Notes: generated by a model not told the origin, from the sequence alone. DNA of 20,978 nucleotides from UBA12026 sp035291405 (GCA_035291405.1 DATDSD010000063.1:1-20978); one strand, 5' to 3'. Shown: positions 13,020 through 20,537, counted from the first letter of the stretch. Program-made: numbers and translations.

Positions 13020-13059
13020 ATTTTTCAAATGTTTCCGCTGCTGCGGTAAACATAATCAT
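12919..13059 (-). CDS. Overlapping upstream ORF with strong Shine-Dalgarno before rpsU
   Basis: Minus-strand ATG 13059 follows GGGAGGCGATTT, one of the best ribosome-binding sequences in the window. The frame (MIMFTAAAETFEKYVYSKKE...) runs 46 codons to TGA at 12921-12919 and overlaps the first half of rpsU out of frame. It may be a translated leader that couples ribosomes to rpsU, an N-terminal part joined to S21 by a +1 shift (the A-rich run and the AGG-AGA codon pair lie in the overlap), or a sign of a one-base sequence error. The peptide itself is probably not the purpose. Confidence 0.35.
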   Translation of the reverse strand: MIMFTAAAETFEKYVYSKKEKRRVGRLITGQVSQKDNYVWPFAGTS

Positions 13060-13092
13060 AAATCGCCTCCCTTCAAAAATAACATTAATAGT

Positions 13093-13120
13093 ATTTTAAC
13101 ATTTTTTGAAAGATTATTAA
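13093..13120 (-). promoter_or_regulatory. Promoter of rpsU-secE-nusG
   Basis: Minus strand: TTAATA (13120-13115), a 16-base spacer, and TAAAAT (13098-13093) with an upstream TGT as an extended -10. It lies upstream of the GGGAGG sequence. The 3' end of the 469-aa surface gene is close behind, so some read-through from it is possible. Confidence 0.45.
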
Positions 13121-13147
13121 GTGTTAATTTAAAAGATCTCTTAATTT

Positions 13148-14557
13148 TTAGATATTTACAGGTGGAGTAATGTTTGGGATATTTGGCTTTTCTTTATTCT
13201 TTTTCACTGCAAAGTAGATAGTAGAAACTACTATCAATAAAAACACTGCAAATATTGGAAGTGCATACTTTGTAAAGAACTTGTTTTCAGGCTCAGTAGT
13301 AACTTCTTCCTCAGGTAATTCAGTTGCTTTAGAACTTAAAGTCGGAAGTGCCGTGTAAGAAGGACTGGATGTTACATTTCCACCTTTTGGACTGGAAGTT
13401 GATGTCTTCTTTGGATTGATTGTGCTTTTTGCCGTTGTCTTAGCAGTAGCTGTTGCAGTTGCGGTGGCGCAATTACAATCTGAGTTACTGGCACAAATTG
13501 GATTTCTACAAAAGCCTTGATAACAGAAAAGATTGGCTTTGCAATTATAGTTGCTACCACAAGTTCCACCACATGAATTTGGTTCACCTCCACCAATTGG
13601 AGGAGTTGTCGGTTCTTCAGTTGGTGATATGATCTTAAATATTACAGTTTTAGTAGCAGAATTTTCTGGATAAACGGTTTCGGCACTGATCGTGATTGGC
13701 ATCTCTCCTTGGCCAGATGTTGCTGTTACATAAAACGAAGTATGATAAGTAGCATTTGGCTCAATATAAAAGTTATTATTGGTAAATACTATTGGCCAAC
13801 CACTTGACCCATGGGCGGTCAAAGTTACTTTTACAGTACCCAAACAATTTGGATCATTATGAGTTATATCAAGATCATACTTTATTGTCTGATTTAAGAT
13901 TCCTTCTTTTCTGTCATCGACCACAACTGGATTCAAAGGATAAGGTGGGCATGCTGTTGGTGGCGGGGTACTACCAGTAAAACCATGAACTTTGAGGTTG
14001 GTAAAATCTACAACAGCAATCAGCTGACCATTGCTGGGATCTTTTAAGGAAAAAGAGGTGGACAGGTTCATCGTATATGGATGACCAAGAGCTGTATAAA
14101 TATAAGGTCCATTAAATTCGACCCAATCGTTTTTATATTCACTATTTAAAACTTTAATCTTCTCAACCCACCAAACAGATCCACTCGAACGAAAATCAAT
14201 TACCATCTTTAGACTGGTACTAAAATTAGGTGAGGAATTTGAATTTATTTGAATCGAAGTACTATCTTGAGTTAACACTCCAGGGATTATGGTTACTTCG
14301 TCAGAGGCTCCAGTAAAAATATCATTATTTGTAGTTACTCTAAAATCAGAAGCTGTAATTGAAACAGAAGAAGTAGTCCAATTAATTGGAACTGGAACAG
14401 GCTCTCCTGTTGCTGCCTTTTCTCTTAGATTAAATGTGAGGTTGACTATTGACCAAACAAAAAGAGGAAGGGCCACGACTAGGCCAAATATTATTCCTAA
14501 ACTAAGAAGACGTCGAGAACTAATAGGAAGAGATTTAAATCTTTTGATGATGTTCAT
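13148..14557 (-). CDS. Surface protein with Cys-rich module and two membrane segments
   Basis: A 469-residue protein. An N-terminal hydrophobic segment (about 18-40) and a C-terminal one (about 430-448) followed by basic residues suggest anchoring at both ends, with the bulk outside. The outer part is beta-rich and Ser/Thr-rich, with a second region (about 205-315) that looks like an immunoglobulin-type fold. A Cys cluster follows (SCGGTCGSNYNC, then FCYQGFCRNPIC, then SDCNC), a module I associate with Microgenomates surface proteins, and then an Ala/Thr/Lys/Ser-rich stalk with a short Ala-Thr repeat (ATATATATAKTTAKS). No LPxTG is present. The promoter TTGACA-N18-TAATAT ends 5 bases before the ATG, predicting a leaderless mRNA. 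A role in surface layer or host attachment is plausible but unproven. Confidence 0.8.
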   Translation of the reverse strand: MNIIKRFKSLPISSRRLLSLGIIFGLVVALPLFVWSIVNLTFNLREKAATGEPVPVPINWTTSSVSITASDFRVTTNNDIFTGASDEVTIIPGVLTQDSTSIQINSNSSPNFSTSLKMVIDFRSSGSVWWVEKIKVLNSEYKNDWVEFNGPYIYTALGHPYTMNLSTSFSLKDPSNGQLIAVVDFTNLKVHGFTGSTPPPTACPPYPLNPVVVDDRKEGILNQTIKYDLDITHNDPNCLGTVKVTLTAHGSSGWPIVFTNNNFYIEPNATYHTSFYVTATSGQGEMPITISAETVYPENSATKTVIFKIISPTEEPTTPPIGGGEPNSCGGTCGSNYNCKANLFCYQGFCRNPICASNSDCNCATATATATAKTTAKSTINPKKTSTSSPKGGNVTSSPSYTALPTLSSKATELPEEEVTTEPENKFFTKYALPIFAVFLLIVVSTIYFAVKKNKEKPNIPNITPPVNI

Positions 14558-14562
14558 ACTTC

Positions 14563-14592
14563 ATATTAGGTCTTATGGTGTTTTAATGTCAA
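14563..14592 (-). promoter_or_regulatory. Promoter of the Cys-rich surface protein
   Basis: Minus strand: perfect TTGACA (14592-14587), an 18-base spacer, TAATAT (14568-14563), then GAAGT and the ATG at 14557. The transcription start would fall at the start codon. Confidence 0.7.
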
Positions 14593-14660
14593 TATATAAT
14601 TAAATTAGCCTTCTGGTCCTTTTTAATTTATGCATTTTTTCAGCCACTTTCAGTTGCCCA

Positions 14661-14689
14661 TTGGCTTTTATTTATTCTAATAATATAAT
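14661..14689 (+). promoter_or_regulatory. Promoter of the gmd unit
   Basis: TTGGCT (14661-14666), a 17-base spacer and perfect TATAAT (14684-14689), with the ATG 9 bases further at 14699. It diverges from the surface-protein promoter. Confidence 0.6.
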
Positions 14690-14698
14690 GTTTAATTA

Positions 14699-15706
14699 AT
14701 GTCGAAGAAAAAAGTACTCATAACCGGAATCACGGGCCAAGACGGGTCTTACTTGGCTGAGTTTCTTCTCAAAAAAGGGTATGAAGTTAGTGGAATTGTT
14801 AGAAAAACTTCACATGAAGACTATGCCAATATAGGTCACATTCAAGATGAATTAAAGTTGTTTCAGGGTGATTTATTAGATCCTGTATCCTTAAGAGAAA
14901 TTATTCAGAAAGTTAATCCGGATGAAGTATATAACTTAGCTTCACAAAGTCATCCGTCGGAGAGTTTCAAACAGCCAATACACACAGCAGAAATAACAGG
15001 TATTGGAGCTCATCGAGTTTTGGATGCTACACTTGATGTAAATCCAAAAACAAAATTCTATCAAGCCAGTTCTTCAGAGATGTTTGGCTGGGTAAGAGAA
15101 ATTCCACAAGATGAAGAAACGCCATTTAATCCCGCAAACCCATATGCAGCTGCAAAACTATATGCTTATTGCATGACAAAAATTTACAGAAAAAGTTATA
15201 ACATGTTCGCGACAAATGGAATTCTCTTTAACCACGAAAGTCCTCGTAGGCACTTGGGATTTGTTACTCAAAAAGTTGCCTATGCTGCAGCCTGTGCTTC
15301 ATTAGGAATTAAGAACTCAGAGCATTTGAACGAGGAAGGGGAATTGGTTGTAAAAGATGGAAAAGTTAGCCTAGGTAATTTGGAGGCCAAAAGAGATTGG
15401 GGTTATGCAGGTGATTATGTTGAGGCAATGTGGTTAATGATGCAGGCTGATGAACCAGATGATTTTGTAGTTGCGACGGGTGAGACCCACACAATTCAAG
15501 AACTTTGTGAGGAAGCTTTTAACTACGTTAATTTAGATTGGAATGATCATGTAATAATTGACAAGAGGTTTATTCGACCAACTGAAACAGGACCATTAAT
15601 TGGTAATCCTGCGAAGGCTAAAAAGATTTTGGGTTGGGAACCAAAAACTAAATTTAAAGAACTTGTAAAAATTATGGTTGAGGCCCACCTTGCTAGGTTA
15701 AAGTAA
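14699..15706 (+). CDS. gmd: GDP-mannose 4,6-dehydratase
   Basis: A 335-residue short-chain dehydrogenase/reductase that would convert GDP-D-mannose to GDP-4-keto-6-deoxymannose, the branch point to GDP-fucose, rhamnose and related sugars. The NADP-binding motif GITGQDG is at 10-16. The catalytic residues are Ser/Glu in SSSEMFG (124-130) and the Tyr149-x3-Lys153 pair in YAAAK. LFNHESPRR is a Gmd hallmark, although the usual RRGETF continues here as RRHLGF, suggesting a divergent member. The length is slightly short of the typical 340-370. A partner reductase or epimerase for GDP-fucose is not in the window, so the final sugar is unknown. It heads a unit with the coiled-coil and PRPP-synthetase-like genes. 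Confidence 0.92.
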   Translation: MSKKKVLITGITGQDGSYLAEFLLKKGYEVSGIVRKTSHEDYANIGHIQDELKLFQGDLLDPVSLREIIQKVNPDEVYNLASQSHPSESFKQPIHTAEITGIGAHRVLDATLDVNPKTKFYQASSSEMFGWVREIPQDEETPFNPANPYAAAKLYAYCMTKIYRKSYNMFATNGILFNHESPRRHLGFVTQKVAYAAACASLGIKNSEHLNEEGELVVKDGKVSLGNLEAKRDWGYAGDYVEAMWLMMQADEPDDFVVATGETHTIQELCEEAFNYVNLDWNDHVIIDKRFIRPTETGPLIGNPAKAKKILGWEPKTKFKELVKIMVEAHLARLK

Positions 15707-15723
15707 AAGGGATATTATAAATT

Positions 15724-16044
15724 ATGGTAGGCAATACTCAAAAACTTCTTCATGATCTAGTTGAAGGACAAAAAACTTTGACCGGTGGACTGGAAAAATT
15801 AACCAAAGAACAAAAAAGTTTAGTTGAAGGACAGGTAAATTTGGCTGATGGACAAAATTTGATTAGAGACGATATTAAAGATCTAAAAAAAAGAGTTAAT
15901 GAAATAGATACGAATTTAACAGGCAGGATTAATAAATTAGGTTTACAATTAGCCAATCTTGAAGATGACTCTCCAACTATTGAAGAATTTGATAATTTAG
16001 AAAAAAGAGTTTCCGTAGTTGAACAAAAACTCGTATTTAATTAG
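15724..16044 (+). CDS. Small coiled-coil protein
   Basis: A 106-residue, highly charged protein that is probably one long helix. Hydrophobic residues recur at heptad spacing, and a short unit of the type LxxGQxxL is repeated (LVEGQKTL, LVEGQVNL, LADGQNLI), followed by DIKDLKKRVNEID and LEKRVSVVEQKL. There is no membrane segment, Cys or catalytic motif. Similar small coiled-coil proteins are frequent in CPR genomes without known roles. It lies 17 bases after gmd and 8 bases before the next gene, so it is probably co-transcribed. An AAAGGGAT sequence 7 bases before the ATG is a weak ribosome-binding site. Confidence 0.8.
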   Translation: MVGNTQKLLHDLVEGQKTLTGGLEKLTKEQKSLVEGQVNLADGQNLIRDDIKDLKKRVNEIDTNLTGRINKLGLQLANLEDDSPTIEEFDNLEKRVSVVEQKLVFN

Positions 16045-16052
16045 AAAAAATT

Positions 16053-17495
16053 ATGGGGGTGCCAATTTTTGGAATAAACATCCCTGCCCCAAAAGTCAAA
16101 ATTGACAAGACTCTGTTGGAAAAATATGCTGATCTTTACCGTGGAATTCGTGATAAAAAAGACACTGTTACATGGAGAACACTAATAATTACGATTAGAG
16201 AACTCTTAAAAACTGAAGCTCCTGATCATAAGAAAACTCCTAAAAGATACCATAAGAAAGGACAGACATTAATTAAACAATTGGTAAATAAAACTTTTTT
16301 GGAAAATTTAGTTCCAGAAATTGAATATGCTGTTGGTATAAGGGGTGCTACAGGTAGAGGTGGAAAAGATTTGGACTTTTTATTATTTTCCGGCAGGCAT
16401 TTCCCCGAACCATTACTTTGGAATTTAGCTGAATTTATTAAATCGGCTGGTAAAACTGTTGCGGTTATTAATCCTGTTGGACATTATGGTGATGGTCAAA
16501 CAAGAGTAATAGGGCCTTTTAAATATTTTAGAAATATAAAAAAATTGGTAATTTTAGCTTCCACTCAATCAAAACTTGGAGGAAGCATATCTGTTCTCAC
16601 TAATGTAGTAAAACTTTTAAGAAATAACAATTTAACACAACGTATTAAAAATGTAGAAATAATAATTCCCATGTTTGGAGGGTCAAGGGGTCATAGATTT
16701 GGTCAAAGTCAAGAAGTGGGTTATGAAGTGATGGAAGCAGGTTTTAATGCGCAAATGCTATCACTTATTACAGATAATATTTTAACACGCCTAAAAAATG
16801 AAAAAGTAGTCTTACCAAATTTACGCTTTTCTTCAATTGATATACATAACGAAGAGTATCCAAGAAAAACCTTTAATGAAGTTGGTTTAGAGTTTTTCTC
16901 AATTGATTCTTCAAATACTATGGCTCGTGGGATAATTAGATCCTTAGACGGAAAGAAATCTAAAGTATCCCTTAAATTAGTTGCTTGTGATACAGGAGCG
17001 ATACCAAGAACTCAAAAGTTGGCTTACAATATTCTTTTTGCTAAAGAAAACACACACGACAAAATTCAGGTAATTTACATGGAGAAAAAAAGACTTTCGG
17101 CGGGAGTAGTTAAAGATACTACAATTTCTAAAATTGAAGAATGGAAGAAAGTTAAAGACTCAATCAAAATTAGAAAAGTAAATATCCTTAAAAAGCCAGT
17201 ATTTAAAAATACAATAATTGTTTACTCGGATGATATGATTGATACTGGTGGAACTGCTGAAAAGGATCTTAAGTTTATTTCAAGCCTTTACCCGAATTGT
17301 ATTGTAAAAATCTTTGTTGCTACTCATCCGGTTCTTTCAAAAGGATTTAGTGCCATTAAAAGAATTGGGGCAGATGTATATCTCTTGGGTAATACACTAA
17401 ATTGGGAAGGCTTGAGTGATGTAAAGGGAGTTGAGATTGTTGATTTTTCTCCTGAAATATATAATTTTATAAATCTTCCTCAAGAAGTTGATTAA
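16053..17495 (+). CDS. PRPP-synthetase-like protein with N-terminal extension
   Basis: A 480-residue protein; classical ribose-phosphate pyrophosphokinase is about 315. The PRPP-binding motif is intact as YSDDMIDTGGTAEKDL (391-406). The equivalent of the catalytic DLH region is SSIDIHNEEY (260-269), and VACDTGAIPRTQKLA (310-324) matches the SPDaGgvkRA segment. The divergent pattern and about 95 extra N-terminal residues (Lys-rich) suggest a remote paralogue. It may make PRPP from ribose 5-phosphate and ATP, which feeds nucleotide and some sugar-nucleotide synthesis, or it may be a phosphoribosyltransferase-fold regulator. It ends the gmd unit and converges on the CARDB gene. It has no Shine-Dalgarno and relies on proximity to the upstream gene. 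Confidence 0.8.
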   Translation: MGVPIFGINIPAPKVKIDKTLLEKYADLYRGIRDKKDTVTWRTLIITIRELLKTEAPDHKKTPKRYHKKGQTLIKQLVNKTFLENLVPEIEYAVGIRGATGRGGKDLDFLLFSGRHFPEPLLWNLAEFIKSAGKTVAVINPVGHYGDGQTRVIGPFKYFRNIKKLVILASTQSKLGGSISVLTNVVKLLRNNNLTQRIKNVEIIIPMFGGSRGHRFGQSQEVGYEVMEAGFNAQMLSLITDNILTRLKNEKVVLPNLRFSSIDIHNEEYPRKTFNEVGLEFFSIDSSNTMARGIIRSLDGKKSKVSLKLVACDTGAIPRTQKLAYNILFAKENTHDKIQVIYMEKKRLSAGVVKDTTISKIEEWKKVKDSIKIRKVNILKKPVFKNTIIVYSDDMIDTGGTAEKDLKFISSLYPNCIVKIFVATHPVLSKGFSAIKRIGADVYLLGNTLNWEGLSDVKGVEIVDFSPEIYNFINLPQEVD

Positions 17496-17523
17496 TCACT
17501 TTGGGAAAGAGGTTTGTTAATTT

Positions 17524-17550
17524 TTCATTAAAGGATTTACCATTAATGAA
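17524..17550. terminator. A/T-rich inverted repeat between convergent genes
   Basis: Arms TTCATTAA (17524-17531) and TTAATGAA (17543-17550) lie between the PRPP-synthetase-like and CARDB genes and overlap the CARDB stop. It is weak as a terminator because there is no G+C stem or T-run. Confidence 0.3.
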
Positions 17551-18214
17551 TAACGGGAACATTGCGGGTGTAGGTATTATTAGTTTCATTTGATTCATTA
17601 ACACTATTCTCTACGTCTACAATTGCCTTGGATTCATAACCTGCCCCGGTCCAGCCATTATATGTGTATGTGTAGGTCACAACTCTTCCGCCATGAGGAA
17701 CAATACTGGGTACTGTTGCACGATAAGCGTATGTTGGTGCTGCCGTAGCGGCCCACCATTCCCAAACAAAATCTCCTGATGCGGTGCTTCCTTGGTTATA
17801 GATAGTTACAGAAACAGTAAAAGGTTCATGTATAACAGGTTCGTGATTAAATGAATAATTTGATATATAAAGATCTGCACGATTATCAGGGGTAGATGTT
17901 GGTGTAGAAGTTGGAGTAGGTGTTGGAGTACTTGTCGCTGTTTGGATAGCTGTCGGCTTGGGAGTTGCTGTTTTTGGTTTAACTGTAGGAGTGGTAGATG
18001 CAAGATCGGGTTCAAGTGTAGGTTCTACAGAAGCTATTGAAGAAGGGGAAGGGCTGGCTACATTTTTTGCTCCGTAAAAATATGAACCGGCTGCAGTAGC
18101 TACAATTAAGATTGCAAGCAGAATCCAGAAGACAATTTTTTTGGAAGGAATTTTTTCCTTTTCCGATTTGGTTTCAGAAGATGGATTTTCTTTCTCTTTA
18201 TGTTCTTCTTCCAT
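17543..18214 (-). CDS. Membrane-anchored CARDB-domain surface protein
   Basis: 223 residues. A charged cytoplasmic N-terminus (about 1-26), one membrane helix (about 27-47), a Pro/Thr/Ser-rich stalk (about 52-108, including TPTPTPTSTPTSTP) and a C-terminal beta-sandwich domain (about 110-220). The domain begins RADLYISNYSF and closes with DVENSVNESNETNNTY, matching the CARDB family (cell-adhesion related, found in bacteria). Trp-rich strands in the middle suggest a ligand- or glycan-facing surface. It is probably an extracellular adhesion or recognition protein. The promoter TTGACT-N17-TATTAT ends 6 bases before the ATG, so it is probably leaderless. It converges with the PRPP-synthetase-like gene. 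Confidence 0.85.
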   Translation of the reverse strand: MEEEHKEKENPSSETKSEKEKIPSKKIVFWILLAILIVATAAGSYFYGAKNVASPSPSSIASVEPTLEPDLASTTPTVKPKTATPKPTAIQTATSTPTPTPTSTPTSTPDNRADLYISNYSFNHEPVIHEPFTVSVTIYNQGSTASGDFVWEWWAATAAPTYAYRATVPSIVPHGGRVVTYTYTYNGWTGAGYESKAIVDVENSVNESNETNNTYTRNVPVIH

Positions 18215-18220
18215 GGCCCG

Positions 18221-18249
18221 ATAATAGTAGGGTTTTATTAAAAAGTCAA
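18221..18249 (-). promoter_or_regulatory. Promoter of the CARDB protein
   Basis: Minus strand: TTGACT (18249-18244), a 17-base spacer, TATTAT (18226-18221), then 6 bases to the ATG at 18214. Confidence 0.65.
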
Positions 18250-18264
18250 ATTTTAAAAAATTTA

Positions 18265-18816
18265 TTAATTTGTTTGCTCTGACGAGACAGCAAACCCTTG
18301 GGGAGCACTCGCTATCCTAATAGCAGCCTCGTAATTTTCAGAAATGTGAGTCCAAATACCAATAGCCTCATTTAACTTTGGAATTTCTTGGAAAGGATTT
18401 TCATTGAAAGGGCCACCGTTTATAATTCGAGATTTTGCATCGCCTATGAGGCGATGATAACAGGCCAAATCATCTCTTAATACACTAATAGTTGGGCCGA
18501 CGGGCCCCTCTCCGGTTATACCTTTGACAGCATCGTTATACTTGCTCCATCTATCATAATAATAAACCGAATCAAAATCTCTAGGATCTTTTTCATGCAA
18601 GGCTGTTTCTGCCATTTTATAGTTGCGATATTCTTCCCCCTTGAGCATATCTCCAACAATTTTACGAGTAAGTTGGTCTGGATTAGCTGCCACAAATACA
18701 TCCCAATCAGCCAACCCAATGACTTCTTGGGGATCTTTATATATTGCTTCTTTTGCTCTAATAGAATTTTTTCTGATTTCAGATAAATTTGGCGGACCTT
18801 TGGGTTCAGTATCCAT
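18265..18816 (-). CDS. Hypothetical soluble protein
   Basis: A 183-residue soluble protein, not recognised. It is probably alpha-helical with mixed charge, has one Cys, and is rich in Asn, Glu and aromatic residues (for example YYYDRWSKYND). There is no membrane segment or known catalytic motif. It has its own promoter, TTGTAT-N17-TAAAAT, ending 9 bases before the ATG. It precedes the CARDB gene on the same strand by 50 bases, but the latter has a separate promoter. An alternative frame here is also open but has less protein-like composition. Confidence 0.65.
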   Translation of the reverse strand: MDTEPKGPPNLSEIRKNSIRAKEAIYKDPQEVIGLADWDVFVAANPDQLTRKIVGDMLKGEEYRNYKMAETALHEKDPRDFDSVYYYDRWSKYNDAVKGITGEGPVGPTISVLRDDLACYHRLIGDAKSRIINGGPFNENPFQEIPKLNEAIGIWTHISENYEAAIRIASAPQGFAVSSEQTN

Positions 18817-18825
18817 CTTGTTATC

Positions 18826-18854
18826 ATTTTAGAAAATCCTTATTTGAAATACAA
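18826..18854 (-). promoter_or_regulatory. Promoter of the 183-aa protein
   Basis: Minus strand: TTGTAT (18854-18849), a 17-base spacer, TAAAAT (18831-18826), then 9 bases to the ATG at 18816. Confidence 0.55.
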
Positions 18855-18967
18855 GACCCACATATTTTAAAAGTGTTAAAAGAGATTCAATAGCATGGAA
18901 ATTGTCAAGACAATACAAGGAAAAATTTGGAACTAAAGATATTGAATTACGAATTCTTCAAAAATAA
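18848..18967 (+). pseudogene. Possible remnant of a gene 3' end
   Basis: A frame open from 18848 to a stop at 18965-18967 reads protein-like residues (VKRDSIAWKLSRQY, then KEKFGTKDIELRILQK) but has no good start; the first TTG is at 18902. It may be the decayed 3' end of a lost gene or chance. The rest of the stretch 18817-19074 holds only promoters and one repeat copy. Confidence 0.2.
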
Positions 18968-18971
18968 TAAC

Positions 18972-19012
18972 TTGAGCCTATTTTGTAGCCCTAGATGGAA
19001 AGTGTTCAAACC
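18972..19012 (-). repeat. Degenerate copy of a dispersed palindromic repeat
   Basis: On the minus strand it reads GGTTTGAACACTTTCCATCT, then AGGGCTACAAAATAGGCTCA. It resembles one arm of the element at 19910-19994 and the copy at 20577-20640. Confidence 0.35.
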
Positions 19013-19059
19013 TTTTATATACAAGAAAACTTATTAACGCCCGCCCCCAATTAATTATT

Positions 19060-19068
19060 TGATATACT
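19060..19068 (+). promoter_or_regulatory. Extended -10 of the JAB-like gene
   Basis: TGATATACT, an extended -10 with TATACT at 19063-19068, followed after 6 bases by the ATG at 19075. No clear -35. Predicts a leaderless mRNA. Confidence 0.6.
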
Positions 19069-19074
19069 CCAATT

Positions 19075-19884
19075 ATGGAAAATAAAGATGTTGATATAGG
19101 TGTAATACCAAGATCTCCCAAGCCTCCAGATAGGTGGGGCTATGAAAGTCATTTAAAAGAATATTTATTGCTACTAGCCACGAAAGGGTCTATCGCGCTC
19201 GAAAAAACTAGACAATTTCCTGAAAAAATTGAATTGGGTACTACATGGCACGAGATGCTAAACAAAATGAGGGAAAGTACAACCTTAGACGGTATAGAAA
19301 AGTGGGCATTTGCTGGAGCAAAAGCTGAAAAAAGAGGAATATTTCTCCCCACAGTTCCGATAAAAGGAACAAGTGATTATGTCCCTAGCGAGACGATGAA
19401 AAAGATGATGGATTGGGCAAGAAATAAACAGGGAATAGTTGATTTTCTAGGAGATATTCATTCACATCCTGACAATTTCGCAGAAAGTTTATCTAAAAGA
19501 GCCTTAGCTTTAGTAATGGACAAGCATAATTTAGTTGAAGTGTTTTCTGCAGGAGATTTTTACAGTTTTATTACTCAGCCAGACATGTGGTTTATGGGAG
19601 TGGTTGCTCGAGACTATAACATTTTTGCGTTTAAGGCAAAGGAAAGCACTGGACTGGGAGTTAGTCAGGACGGTTTTACCCAAGATGATTTTGAAAAGTA
19701 CTGGTACGAAAAATTTGGCTTCAAATATTTAGGGTCAGCTAAAAAATTTGGAGCCCAAAGAGCAATTCCTGTCTCACTTAATGCGGATCAAAAGAAGATG
19801 AATATTGAGATTGCTCGCAAGCATGGACTTTTGATTTATCAAGGAAAGGCAAATAAAGATTTAATAAAGATATTTCCAAGGTAA
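19075..19884 (+). CDS. JAB/MPN-like metallopeptidase domain protein
   Basis: A 269-residue protein. The central part resembles a JAB/MPN zinc peptidase: Glu85 in AEKRGIF could be the upstream catalytic Glu, IHSHP (128-132) holds the two zinc His residues, and SAGDFYSF (158-165) provides the Ser and Asp of the S-x-x-D part. Between HSHP and Ser158 there are 25 residues instead of the usual 7 or so, so a helical insertion must be accommodated. JAB enzymes cleave isopeptide or C-terminal peptide bonds, for example of ubiquitin-like or sulphur-carrier proteins. The flanking 1-70 and 190-269 regions are unfamiliar. The gene stands alone with a leaderless promoter. Activity is likely but not certain given the spacing. 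Confidence 0.6.
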   Translation: MENKDVDIGVIPRSPKPPDRWGYESHLKEYLLLLATKGSIALEKTRQFPEKIELGTTWHEMLNKMRESTTLDGIEKWAFAGAKAEKRGIFLPTVPIKGTSDYVPSETMKKMMDWARNKQGIVDFLGDIHSHPDNFAESLSKRALALVMDKHNLVEVFSAGDFYSFITQPDMWFMGVVARDYNIFAFKAKESTGLGVSQDGFTQDDFEKYWYEKFGFKYLGSAKKFGAQRAIPVSLNADQKKMNIEIARKHGLLIYQGKANKDLIKIFPR

Positions 19885-19909
19885 GATACACATAACCGTA
19901 TTGGAAAAT

Positions 19910-19994
19910 TTCGAACTTCCTTTCATCCACCTTTTAATTTTGAGTAATTTTGGAGCCAAAATCCTCGAGCAGTCCTGGATGGAGAACATTCGAA
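19910..19994. repeat. Imperfect palindromic repeat element
   Basis: TTCGAACTTCC...CATCCA at the left and TGGATGGAGAACATTCGAA at the right form imperfect terminal inverted repeats. Inside is an exact small palindrome, ATTTTGG (19947-19953) and CCAAAAT (19956-19962). It fills the gap between the JAB-like and RNHCP genes and has partial relatives at 18972-19012 and 20577-20640. No coding capacity is seen. Confidence 0.4.
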
Positions 19995-20031
19995 GATATT
20001 ACGCCTATTAAAATGAGTTATTAGTCCCATC

Positions 20032-20531
20032 TTAAGTTATTTGAGACAGATAGTTTTTGTAATTGATTCCAAACAGCGAAATCAGAGCCTCTTCTTTGTT
20101 TTTAGACACGATAGGCTCTAATCCCAAGTTTTGAAGTTGGTTAGAAATGCCTTTGTTTATACTAAGCGATTCCCTCAAAATAGAAAGAAGTTGATACTCA
20201 TTATCATCTCCAGCAATTCGGTTAGGGGATAATTTGCCACAGTTAGCACACTGATGAATTAGCATCAGTTCACCTTCGCCCCTTCCACTAAACGGGTTGA
20301 TTTCATAATTCTTAAAGGCTAGAGCTAGTGGCCTCATTCTGGCACAGCAGCTTGACCTACGATCTCCTGGTGTATTTAGGTCTACATGTTTAGACCATAG
20401 GCAAAGTGGACAATGATTTCTGTGCCTTGTGCCTAGTGGGTTAGCTGAAAGAATGGCGCGACAATTAGAGCATCTGAAAGATGCCTCTAGTCGCTGAGAG
20501 CTTTTACGATATAGTTATTTTTGTTCACCAT
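20032..20531 (-). pseudogene. RNHCP-domain zinc-ribbon protein, frameshifted near the 5' end
   Basis: The frame ending at 20032 is open from 20514 and reads FRCSNC, HRNHCPLCLWSKHVD, PGDRRSSC, then MRPLALAF and LMLIHQCANCGKLSPNRIAGDDN. This is the full RNHCP family pattern with two Cys-Cys zinc-binding pairs. It lacks a start codon in frame. ATG 20531, which has a fine promoter 6 bases upstream, begins MVNKNNY in another frame. Removing two bases from the TATAT run (20513-20509) joins the frames into a 165-residue protein. So either a two-base (TA) expansion inactivated the gene, the sequence has an error, or translation starts unusually. A shorter product from ATG 20337 (101 aa) would lack the RNHCP half. 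RNHCP proteins are of unknown function. Confidence 0.75.
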
Positions 20532-20537
20532 AGGCTG

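Noticed and set aside
13372..13596. 74-codon frame within the Cys-rich surface gene
   Set aside because: It is an alternative frame over a low-complexity Ala/Thr region; no start signal or independent promoter.
18516..18827. 103-codon frame overlapping the 183-aa gene on the same strand
   Set aside because: Its Lys/Ile/Met-rich composition is typical of an out-of-frame reading; the 183-aa frame is longer and fits the promoter spacing.
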